A stretch of 64,000 nucleotides of DNA from NCBI GenBank assembly GCA_950097015.1, contig CATNEN010000029.1, positions 5,041,501-5,105,500 of the forward strand, in the 5' to 3' direction. Both the position numbers and the translations under genes were made by a program. The notes below the pieces were generated by a model. It worked only from the letters and a program-made list of their open reading frames with translations, ran no database searches and was not told the DNA's origin. Below are positions 44,640-56,200 of this stretch, in pieces. Position 1 is the stretch's first letter, and every line of letters starts with the position of its first letter. The stretch comes from Macrostomum hystrix. Its lineage: Eukaryota; Platyhelminthes; Macrostomidae.

Positions 44640-45310
44640 GGGTGTTGCAGCTTCCACTAGCATTTACCTGAGCCCTGCCCCTGAGGATTGGGTTGTTGCA
44701 GCTTCCACTATCATTTACCTGAGCCCAACCCCTGAGGATTGGGGTGTTGCAGCTTCCACTATCATTTACCTGAGCCCTGCCCCTGAGGATTGGGTTGTTG
44801 CAGCTTCCACTATCATTTACCTGAGCCCAACCCCTGAGGATTGGGGTGTTGCAGCTTCCACTATCATTTACCTGAGCCCTGCCCCTGAGGATTGGGTTGT
44901 TGCAGCTTCCACTATCATTTACCTGAGCCCAACCCCTGAGGATTGGGGTGTTGCAGCTTCCACTATCATTTACCTGAGCCTTACCCCTGAGGATTGTGGT
45001 GTTGCAGCTTCCACTATCATTTACCTGAGCCCTGCCCCTGAGGATTGGGGTGTTGCAGCTTCCACTATCATTTACCTGAGCCCTGCCCCTGAGGATTGGG
45101 GTGTTGCAGCTTCCACTATCATTTACCTGAGCCCAACCCCTGAGGATTGGGGTGTTGCAGCTTCCACTTTCATTTACCTGAGCCTTACCCCTGAGGATTG
45201 GGGTGTTGCAGCTTCCACTTTCATTTACCTGAGCCTTACCCCTGAGGATTGGGGTGTTGCAGCTTCCGCTATCATTTACCTGAGCCCAACCCCTGATGAT
45301 TGGGTGTTAT
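44640..45310. repeat. 51-bp tandem array
   Basis: About 13 copies of a 51-base unit (gttgcagcttccactatcat, then ttacctgagcccaacccctg and aggattgggg). The left part alternates two unit types (gccctgcccc with gggttg, gcccaacccc with ggggtg), giving a 102-base dimer. Confidence 0.95.
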
Positions 45311-45679
45311 ACCTTTTAATATTTTATTCGCGAGCTTTGCAATCATGCAAAACTTCAGTTTAAGGTGCGCGATGCTTGCCTAATATGATCGGAACTTGAA
45401 ATCTTTTTCGTTTTTTGTTCTTTCTATAACTTTCATTTTATCTTTCTTTATATTTACCTGCTGCGGTTTGAAACTGTTAGTTTAGCAGCTCAGCATCTGT
45501 CTAATCTGAGATGGAGTAGTGTGAGTAGGGCAAAGTGTGAGGGAATAACAGGGAATGGACGGATGTTTGCGAAGAACTGCGTCTCTTTATTTGTCTCCCC
45601 GAGTCTTGTTTCTGCGAAGCTTCCGCTCCGATCAGGACAACTGATAAGATAAGATAAAAAGTTCAGTTAGAAAAGTTAA

Positions 45680-47945
45680 CAGGTGAGGGAGTGAGAGAGT
45701 GCAGTAGTGTCAGGGAGTGAAAGAGAGTGCAGTAGTGTCAGTGAGTGAGAGAGTGCAGTAGTGTCAGGGAGTGAAAGAGAGTGCAGTAGTGTCAGTGAGT
45801 GAGAGAGTGCAGTAGTGTCAGGGAGTGAAAGAGAGTGCAGTAGTGAGAGAGTGCAGTAGTGTCAGGGAGTGAAAGAGAGTGCAGTAGTGAGAGAGTGCAG
45901 TAGTGTCAGGGAGTGAGAGAGTGCAGTAGTGTCAGGGAGTGAGAGAGTGCAGTAGTGTCAGGGAGTGAGAGAGTGCAGTAGTGTCAGGGAGTGAGAGAGT
46001 GCAGTAGTGTCAGGGAGTGAGAGAGTGCAGTAGTGTCAGGGTGTGAGAGAGTGCAGTAGTGTCAGGGAGTGAAAGAGAGTGCAGTAGTGTCAGGGAGTGA
46101 GAGAGTTCAGTAGTGTCAGGGAGTGAAAGAGAGTGCAGTAGTGTCACGGAGTGAGAGAGTGCAGTAGTGTCAGGGAGTGAGAGAGTGCAGTAGTGTCAGG
46201 GAGTGAAAGAGAGTGCAGTAGTGTCAGGGAGTGAGAGAGTGCAGTAGTGTCAGGGAGTGAAAGAGAGTGCAGTAGTGTCAGGGAGTGAGAGAGTGCAGTA
46301 GTGTCAGGGAGTGAGAGAGAGTGCAGTAGTGTCAGGGAGTGAGAGAGTGCAGTAGTGTCAGGGAGTGAGAGAGAGCAGTAGTGTCAGGGAGTGAGAGAGT
46401 GCAGTAGTGTCAGGGAGTGAGAGAGTGCAGTAGTGAGAGAGTGCAGTAGTGTCAGGGAGTGAGAGAGTGCAGTAGTGTCAGGGAGTGAGAGAGAGCAGTA
46501 GTGTCAGGGAGTGAGAGAGTGCAGTAGTGTCAGGGAGTGAAAGAGAGTGCAGTAGTGAGAGAGTGCAGTAGTGTCAGGGAGTGAGAGAGAGTGCAGTAGT
46601 GTCAGGGAGTGAGAGAGAGTGCAGTAGTGTCAGGGAGTGAGAGAGAGTGCAGTAGTGTCAGGGAGTGAGAGAGAGTGCAGTAGTGTCAGGGAGTGAGAGA
46701 GTGCAGTAGTGTCAGGGAGTGAAAGAGAGTGCAGTAGTGTCAGTGAGTGAGAGAGTGCAGTAGTGTCAGGGAGTGAAAGAGAGTGCAGTAGTGAGAGAGT
46801 GCAGTAGTGTCAGGGAGTGAGAGAGTGCAGTAGTGTCAGGGAGTGAGAGAGAGTGCAGTAGTGTCAGGGAGTGAGAGAGTGCAGTAGTGTCAGGGAGTGA
46901 AAGAGAGTGCAGTAGTGTCAGGGAGTGAGAGAGTGCAGTAGTGTCAGGGAGTGAAAGAGAGTGCAGTAGTGAGAGAGTGCAGTAGTGTCAGGGAGTGAGA
47001 GAGAGTGCAGTAGTGTCAGGGAGTGAGAGAGAGTGCAGTAGTGTCAGGGAGTGAGAGAGAGTGCAGTAGTGTCAGGGAGTGAGAGAGTGCAGTAGTGTCA
47101 GGGAGTGAGAGAGAGTGCAGTAGTGTCAGGGAGTGAGAGAGAGTGCAGTAGTGTCAGGGAGTGAGAGAGAGTGCAGTAGTGTCAGGGAGTGAGAGAGTGC
47201 AGTAGTGTCAGGGAGTGAGAGAGAGTGCAGTAGTGTCAGGGAGTGAGAGAGAGTGCAGTAGTGTCAGGGAGTGAGAGAGAGTGCAGTAGTGTCAGGGAGT
47301 GAGAGAGTGCAGTAGTGTCAGGGAGTGAGAGAGAGTGCAGTAGTGTCAGGGAGTGAGAGAGAGTGCAGTAGTGTCAGGGAGTGAAAGAGAGTGCAGTAGT
47401 GAGAGAGTGCAGTAGTGTCAGGGAGTGAGAGAGTGCAGTAGTGTCAGGGAGTGAGAGAGAGTGCAGTAGTGTCAGGGAGTGAGAGAGTGCAGTAGTGTCA
47501 GGGAGTGAAAGAGAGTGCAGTAGTGTCAGGGAGTGAGAGAGTGCAGTAGTGTCAGGGAGTGAAAGAGAGTGCAGTAGTGAGAGAGTGCAGTAGTGTCAGG
47601 GAGTGAGAGAGTGCAGTAGTGTCAGGGAGTGAGAGAGAGTGCAGTAGTGTCAGGGAGTGAGAGAGAGTGCAGTAGTGTCAGGGAGTGAGAGAGTGCAGTA
47701 GTGTCAGGGAGTGAGAGAGAGTGCAGTAGTGTCAGGGAGTGAGAGAGAGTGCAGTAGTGTCAGGGAGTGAGAGAGAGTGCAGTAGTGTCAGGGAGTGAGA
47801 GAGTGCAGTAGTGTCAGGGAGTGAGAGAGAGTGCAGTAGTGTCAGGGAGTGAGAGAGAGTGCAGTAGTGTCAGGGAGTGAGAGAGAGTGCAGTTGTGTCA
47901 GGGAGTGAGAGAGTGCAGTAGTGTCAGGGAGTGAAAGAGAGTGTG
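45680..47945. repeat. 26/28-bp tandem array, 2.3 kb
   Basis: About 85 units of gtgcagtagtgtcagggagt followed by gagaga or gagagaga. The 26- and 28-base forms intermix, with shorter units lacking gtcaggga. Blocks of several units recur, for example the run around 46,960-47,380. Bases 45,311-45,679 before it are unique and show no gene. Confidence 0.96.
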
Positions 47946-48389
47946 TGCAATAGTACGAGTAGTTGTAGTGCAATCCCAGTTGAGAAGTGTCAACTAGTGA
48001 GTGTGAGTGTAGTTGAGCAGTATCAGAAGAGTTAAAGAATTATGAATTCACCCCTTCAGCAGAGTTTTTGCTGCTGCTGCTGCTGCTGTCCATAGGCAAT
48101 ATCTGAATATAGAAAAATTCATTCACGGTCGAGTAGGTTTTCTTGCGCGCTTTTAGTTCATAATCGTCTCAGCTGTGAGTTGACTCAATAAAAACCTTTA
48201 GTTGCAACCAACGCATTAAATCGGCCAGTTGCGGGCGATCCCCTGAGAGAGGACTCAAAATCTGAAAGCCAAGGAGAGCAGACTGCAGTGAGGTTGGTAA
48301 TGGACTGTTGTGAAGGCCTAGTGTGATAGTAAACAGAAATAAAAACTGCATTACTGAGTCGATTTAATGTTTGCGAGATTGGAATACTG

Positions 48390-49765
48390 TCCCACAGTGT
48401 GGGATAGTGTCAGACATGGTGACATTTTGGGATAGTGTCAGATATGGTGACATTGTGGGATAGTGTCAGATATGGTGACATTGTGGGATAGTGGTCAGAT
48501 ATGGTGACATTGTGGGATAGTGTCAGATATGGTGACATTATGGGATAGTGTCAGATAGGGTGACATTGTGGGATACTGTCAGATATGGTGACATTGTGGG
48601 ATAGTGTCAGATAGGGTGACATTGTGGGATACTGTCAGATATGGTGACATTGTGGGATACTGTCAGATATGGTGACATTGTGGGATAGTGTCAGATAGGG
48701 TGAGATTATGGGATAGTGTCAGATAGGGTGACATTGTGTGATAGTGTCAGATATGGTGACATTATGGGATAGTGTCAGATAGGGTGACATTGTGGGATAG
48801 TGTCAGATATGGTGACATTATGGGATAGTGGTCAGATATGGTGACATTATGGGATAGTGGTCAGATATGGTGACATTGTGGGATAGTGGTCAGATATGGT
48901 GACATTATGGGATAGTGGTCAGATATGGTGACATTGTGGGATAGTGTCAGATAGGGTGACATTGTGGGATATTGTCAGATAGGGTGACATTGTGGGATAT
49001 TGTCAGATAGGGTGAGACTGTGGGATATTGTCAGATAGGGTGAGATTGTGGGTTAGTGTCAGATAGGGTGAGATTGTGGGTTAGTGTCAGATAGGGTGAG
49101 ATTATGGGATAGTGTCAGATAGGGTGAGATTATGGGATAGTGTCAGATAGGGTGAGATTATGGGATAGTGTCAGATAGGGTGAGATTATGGGATAGTGTC
49201 AGATAGGGTGAGATTTTAGGTTAGTGTCAGATAGGGTGAGATTATGGGATAGTGTCAGATAGGGTGAGATTATGGGATAGTGTCAGATAGGGTGAGATTT
49301 TAGGTTAGTGTCAGATAGGGTGAGATTATGGGATAGTGTCAGATAGGGTGAGATTATGGGATAGTGTCAGATAGGGTGAGATTTTAGGTTAGTGTCAGAT
49401 AGGGTGAGATTATGGGATAGTGTCAGATAGGGTGAGATTATGGGATAGTGTCAGATAGGGTGAGATTTTAGGTTAGTGTCAGATAGGGTGAGATTATGGG
49501 ATAGTGTCAGATAGGGTGAGATTATGGGATAGTGTCAGATAGGGTGAGATTTTAGGTTAGTGTCAGATAGGGTGAGATTATGGGATAGTGTCAGATAGGG
49601 TGAGATTATGGGATAGTGTCAGATAGGGTGAGATTATGGGATAGTGTCAGATAGGGTGAGATTATGGGATAGTGTCAGATAGGGTGAGATTTTAGGTTAG
49701 TGTCAGATAGGGTGAGATTATGGGATAGTGTCAGATAGGGTGAGATTATGGGATAGTGTCAGATA
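48390..49765. repeat. 28-bp tandem array
   Basis: About 49 copies of a 28-base unit (gggatagtgtcagatagggt then gagattat). The left part has gatatggtgacattgt variants. The right part is a regular three-unit pattern with every third unit carrying tttaggtt (about 49,200-49,560). Confidence 0.96.
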
Positions 49766-50164
49766 TGTCAGAGTATTTTTTGCAGATTTTCCAAGCAGAC
49801 AATAAAATTGCTTCTGCGGTGGTTGAATTGTGGGTTCGACTCGGCAAGATGGTAAAGGAGTTTGTGTTAGTAATTCTTTCAAGATTCATAGTGTCAGGAA
49901 AGTCAGACACTGGCGCTGATTCTGTGCAGCAAAATTATTGCAGAGAAAAATATGCACTTTTATGGTGTCAGTTGTGAGCGAGTGTAATTCCAGCGATTTA
50001 TTAGCAGAATCAGGATTTTTTTACAAAAATTCACTCGTAAGCTACTGTTAGTACGTGCTTAAGAAAAATTTTTCTTGCAAAAAAGATAAATAACAGTTGC
50101 GTAAGTTAGAAATTAAACTATAGCGACAGTTTCGGCAGAGCGAAATTTTATATGCAAGAGGACT

Positions 50165-50785
50165 GAACCTTATGGGAATCGATCAGCAAGATCACTGTGA
50201 TCCCAATGATCTCTATGGGGAATCGATCAGCAAGATCACTGTGATCCCAATGATCTCTATGGGGAATCGATCAGCAAGATCACTGTGATCCCAATGATCT
50301 CTATGGGGAATCGATCAGCAAGATCACTGTGATCCCAATGATCTCTATGGGGAATCGATCAGCAAGATCAATGTGATCCCAATGATCTCTATGGGGAATC
50401 GATCAGCAAGATCACTGTGATCCCAATGATCTCTATGGGGAATCGATCAGCAAGATCACTGTGATCCCAATGATCTCTATGGGGAATCGATCAGCAAGAT
50501 CACTGTGATCCCAATGATTTCTATGGAGAATCGATCAGCAAGATCACTGTGATCCCAATGATTTCTATGGGGAATCGATCAGCAAGATCACTGTGATCCC
50601 AATGATCTCTATGGGGAATCGATCAGCAAGATCACTGTGATCCCAATGATCTCTATGGGGAATCGATCAGCAAGATTACTGTGATTTTTAATGATTTCTA
50701 TGGGGAATCGATCAGCAAGATCACTGTGATCCCAATGATTTCTATGGGGAATCGATCAGCAAGATCACAGTGACCCCAATGAACA
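50165..50785. repeat. 44-bp tandem array with internal palindrome
   Basis: About 14 copies of a 44-base unit (ggggaatcgatcagcaagat, cactgtgatcccaatgatct, ctat). Each unit contains the perfect palindrome gatcactgtgatc. Bases 49,980-50,164 and 50,786-50,928 are AT-rich without a gene. Confidence 0.95.
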
Positions 50786-50928
50786 TTTAAAGTAAGAATG
50801 AAAAAGTGGATTTTAACCTGCAGAAAAATATCTGATTTGTTATTTGTGTCCATTTTAACCACTAGTCCATTTTTGTTTAACTGAAGTTTTAGCGCAAGGC
50901 AAACAGGTTTGTCGGGTGCATTCCAACT

Positions 50929-53181
50929 TCAGTCTGATCCGGGCCTGCTCAGGGCCCTACTCTTTTGCAGCTTATAGCTTCGCAGCCAAATTTCTGATAG
51001 GCACACAGTCGAATGAAACCGAAAGAAGATGATCAACGGCAGGAAGATGTACTTAATGATCCGCCAGGGCAGCCGGCCGAAGTACTGGTTGAGAAACTCC
51101 TGCGAGATTGTACGCTTGGTTTCAAACACGGACGCGATCCACATGGCCAGGTTGGCGATCAGCAGGGCGATGGTGATGCCGCGGCCGGGCTTCCGGTTCC
51201 GATTGGCCAGGACCAGACTGATGCGGCGCTGCACAGCCTGGCAAGTTTAACGAGATAAATACGGACTTTGTTCAGCTTTCAGAGCCGCGGCGCTCCAGAG
51301 CGTCTCGCATTGTTGTTAGAGGTCACTGCTTCGAATCAAAACTACGACATTGTTCTGTCATTTAAAGTACTTTGAAAGCCGAACCCGAAAGCACAGTTTA
51401 AATAGTGAAATAAGGATAGTTGAATACGGTGGGAGTGAGTGGCCGGGCGGTCTAACGCGTTTGCCTCTCGCACCAAGGTCCCTGAGCTCGATTCCGCAGC
51501 GAGGCCACATTCATTTGTCGTGCAATTCATGCCCTTGAGGGCCAATCTCGAAGGCACAGTGAAAGTGCCTGCATGCCTGCCTGCACGATGAGAAAATCAG
51601 GGCATATGTACACACCTGTTTGAGCGTGTCTGCGTACAGTATCTGTGTGCGTGTGTGCTCAGGAGTCAGCGAGTCAGCTGGCTGCGGGTCTAGTGTTACC
51701 AAATGGTGTGCCACTGCCCACAGACCTCCTGCAATTGTTAGTATTATTATTGTAACCGGTTTCATTCACCTGCATAATAAAGAGGGTCTGGATCACCGAC
51801 TGTGTAACCTCCAGCGCCGACTTCAGCCCGCTGGTCAGCGTGATGATGTTGCGCACTCCACCAGGCTCCCCGGACCACGGGCAGTGATCGCAGACACGGC
51901 TACGAACAGGTTGTAGCAGACGATGCCGGCAAGGCCAACGAACAGCAGGTTGACGTCGAAGGCCTCGCTGCCAGTGACTCGGTAGAGGCGCAGGTTGCGG
52001 ACAGCCTTCACCGTGCCAACCAGAGACATTCCGGTGGTGAACAGCAGCACAATGCATTCCATTCCGAGCACAGCCAGCACGTAGGGCCCGTGAATCTTCA
52101 GGTCCACTTTCTTTAGAAGGATCAGGCTAATGAGAGGCACCAGCTCGCAGATCATGATGAATAGGCCCAGGAATAGGCCTTTGTGAGATTTGTGACAGGC
52201 GGTGGAGCGAGGCCCCGCCTGGTCTCCCTTCTGCCCGAAGCTGTCAAGGCTCGTGTCGCCGATGCGGCCAAACACTTTGTAGCAGATCGCGGCGCACACC
52301 AGGCCGTATTCAACCGCGCACGGATACAGGTAGGGACCCAGCTTGTGGGACGGGCCCTCCTCTAGCAGCTGCTCTAGACAACCTAGGACCATTTTAGCAT
52401 TTTAGCAGATATGGTATACTTAAGACCTAGTGAGTCCTCTCTTTTTCAGCAGGATCTAGGATCTGTAGGATCTAGGATCTGTAGGATCTAGGATCTGTAG
52501 GATCTAGGATCTGTAGGATCTAGGATCTGTAGGATCTAGGATCTGTAGGATCTAGGATCTGTAGGATCTAGGATCTGTAGGATCTAGGATCTGTAGGATC
52601 TAGGATCTGTAGGATCTAGGATCTGTAGGATCTAGGATCTGTAGGATCTAGGATCTGTAGGATCTAGGATCTGTAGGATCTAGGATCTGTAGGATCTAGG
52701 ATCTGTAGGATCTAGGATCTGTAGGATCTAGGATCTGTAGGATCTAGGATTTGTAGGATCTAGGATCTGTAGGATCTAGGATCTGTAGGATCTAGGATCT
52801 GTAGGATCTAGGATCTGTAGGATCTAGGATCTGTAGGATCTAGGATCTGTAGGATCTAGGATCTGTAGGATCTAGGATCTGGGATCTAGAATAAAATTAC
52901 TTAGAATTTTTCGAAGGCTCACGATCACTGGAAGTGTTTCCGTGATGACCAGTCAAATTTTGATGCTCAGCAAGTGACACATTTCCCAGCTGGTGAATCT
53001 CCGCGTGATGACTTGACGTGATGGCCACCTTGATCTCGTAGATAACCGTCTTGACCCAGATGCACAGGTTGGTAACTATCAGGTGGACAACCATGAACCT
53101 GACTAGCGATGTCTGCGAGTTGAAGGTCACCTACAGACAGCAGGCATCGATAGAGGTGAGTCTAATGAGTCTAATGAGTCA

Positions 53182-53234
<53 letters not shown>

Positions 53235-56200
53235 ACTCACCCGGTGGTGCTTGAAGACAAAATAGGTCTGGGCCATGATGAAGAGCAGGTGGATGACCTG
53301 CTTAGGAATGAACCAGATGTCCTCGCAGCTATTTTTGCCTCGCTTTTCAATCACTTCCGAAATTCGAAAACCGTCGTGAATCATCACGCCGAAGCCGAAA
53401 ACTGGACGATTAGAAATTTCACATCAAAAACGAAAAGTTTATTAAGCATAAATGTGATAACAATGTTAAAAAAATTAGTTCGTTATTCACCGATCGCCCC
53501 AAGCCTGAGGTACAGGTTGACACCCGTCTCTGATTGAGAGATTGGCTCGCTTGAAATAAATGGCAGCATCGATTCTGAAAAAAATGCAGAAATTAAAATA
53601 ATAGTCCACGCTATGAGTGGATTATCCGTACAGTTATGAGTGGATTATCCGTGCAGTTATGAGTGGATTATCCATTCAGTTATGAGTGGATTATCCGTGC
53701 AGTTATGAGTGGATTATCCGTGCAGTTATGAGTGGATTATCCGTGCAGTTATGAGTGGATTATCCATTCAGTTATGAGTGGATTATCCATTCAGTTATGA
53801 GTGGATTATCCATTCAGTTATGAGTGGATTATCCATTCAGTTATGAGTGGATTATCCGTTCAGTTATGAGTGGATTATCCGTGCAGTTATGAGTGGATTA
53901 TCCGTTCAGTTATGAGTGGATTATCCGTGCAGTTATGAGTGGATTATCCGTGCAGTTATGAGTGGATTATCCATTCAGTTATGAGTGGATTATCCGTTCA
54001 GTTATGAGTGGATTATCCGTGCAGTTATGAGTGGATTATCCATGCAGTTATGAGTAGATTATCCGTGCAGTTATGAGTGGATTATCCGTGCAGTTATGAG
54101 TGGATTATCCGTGCAGTTATGAGTGGATTATCCGTTCAGTTATGAGTGGATTATCCGTGCAGTTATGAGTGGATTATCCGTGCAGTTATGAGTGGATTAT
54201 CCATTCAGTTATGAGTGGATTATCCGTGCAGTTATGAGTGGATTATCCATTCAGTTATGAGTGGATTATCCGTGCAGTTATGAGTGGATTATCCGTGCAG
54301 TTATGAGTGGATTATCCGTGCAGATATGAGTGGATTATCCGTGCAGTTATGAGTGGATTATCCGTGCAGTTATGAGTGGATTATCCGTTCAGTTATGAGT
54401 GGATTATCCGTGTAGTTATGAGTGGATTATCCGTTCAGTTATGAGTGGATTATCCGTGCAGTTATGAGTGGATTATCCGTGCAGTTATGAGTGGATTATC
54501 CGTGCAGTTATGAGTGGATTATCCGTGCAGTTATGAGTGGATTATCCGTGCAGTTATGAGTGGATTATCCGTGCAGTTATGAGTGGATTATCCGTGCAGT
54601 TATGAGTGGATTATCCGTGCAGTTATGAGTGGATTATCCGTGCAGTTGTGTGTGGATTATCCATTTAGTTAAGAGGGGATTATCTAATTGTAAAAAGTAT
54701 CGAGTCCTTAGTTACCCGATGTAAAGGTTGCCACGGAGGTCTGCCTGGGCAGGCCGCTCATTGACAGCGCGTCCTCTGACGACCCCGCCGCCGCAGTCAG
54801 CGAAGGAGACGTCAGGCTGGCCAGCGCCACCTTTCGCTTGAACCCGCGGGTCTCAGCCGGGGCTTCAGCCGGAACCAGCAGCTCCCCCAGCAGTTCAGCC
54901 TTTGCGCCATCCTTCTGCTCATCCTGCTGTTCCTGAGGCTGCTGCTGCTGCTGCTGCTGCTGCCGCTGCTGCTGCTCCCATTCTACCACGCTCTCCTGCC
55001 GTTTAGGAATTCTGAGCATCTGCCTGCTGCCGCCGCTGCCGCCGTGACCGGCCGAGCGCTGCTGCCAGGAGATCAGCGAGTTCATGTAGACGATGCACAG
55101 CAGTCCGACTCCGTGCATAAAGATGTAGAACACCTGCAAGGGAGTACAGGGGTTCGAGTCGATGGGAGAAAAGATTTGAGTTCACAGAATTCGGAATCCA
55201 GTCGGATTTCACCTGTCTGTAGGCGGCATGCTCTAGCGGCTTTGCAAGGGCGTCGCTTATTGGAATGACAACCCCTAGCATGAAGGTCATGAGAGCGTAG
55301 AGTGTCAGCAGGGACTGCAGAATAGAGCTCAAGGTGGACGCCCTCGGGTTGGCGGCGAAGGTAAGCAAACTGGGTTTCCTGGCTCTGCGATTTCAGGAAG
55401 GTGGATTGATGACGCTGCAATCACACTGTCCCACCGTCCCACCGTCTGTCCCACCGTCACTCTGTCCCACCGTCACTCTGTCCCACCGTCACTCTGTCCC
55501 ACCGTCACTCTGTCCCACCGTCACTCTGCCCCACCGTCACTCTGTCCCACCGTCACACTGTCCCACCGTCACTCTGTCCCACCGTCACTCTGCCCCACCG
55601 TCACTCTGTCCCACCGTCACTCTGTCCGACCGTCACTCTGTCCCACCGTCACTCCGATCCTTCGTCACTCTGGATATTTGAGAATGTTTTTAAAAGTTCG
55701 CGTAAAGTGTAATAAAATCGCTTTAATTTTCACATGTCATTCGTTCAGTTTGTGAGTTTGTGACCACTGATGCAGTAAAAATTTAGTTTTCACTAGACCG
55801 AAACGTCCAAAAGAAGAATCACTAAAAGGCAGCCAGTTGGAAAAAAGTAGATTCGCCTAAAGTAAATTGCAAGTAACATTCGAGTGAAGTTGGCCTTCCT
55901 AATAGAAATATTCCTAAAAGATTGGAAATTTTGGCACAAGTTTAACAGGTCTGTGTAAGCGTAACGCACCATTAGAAAATTGACAGCTATGCTAATTTTT
56001 CAAGGCAACGTGTTTTAAAGTGCAAGTCAATAGAGCTTTCTTATAGTTTTTTGGTTTAATCTAAAAACGTTTCCGGCGTCGAACGCACTGGCATGGCGGT
56101 CTAACAAGTTTGCCTCTCGCACCAAGGTCCCGAGCTCGATTCCGGGGATAAGGCCACATTAATTTGGGTGCTGCTGTGGAGAGAAGGCTTGGGTGCTTAC

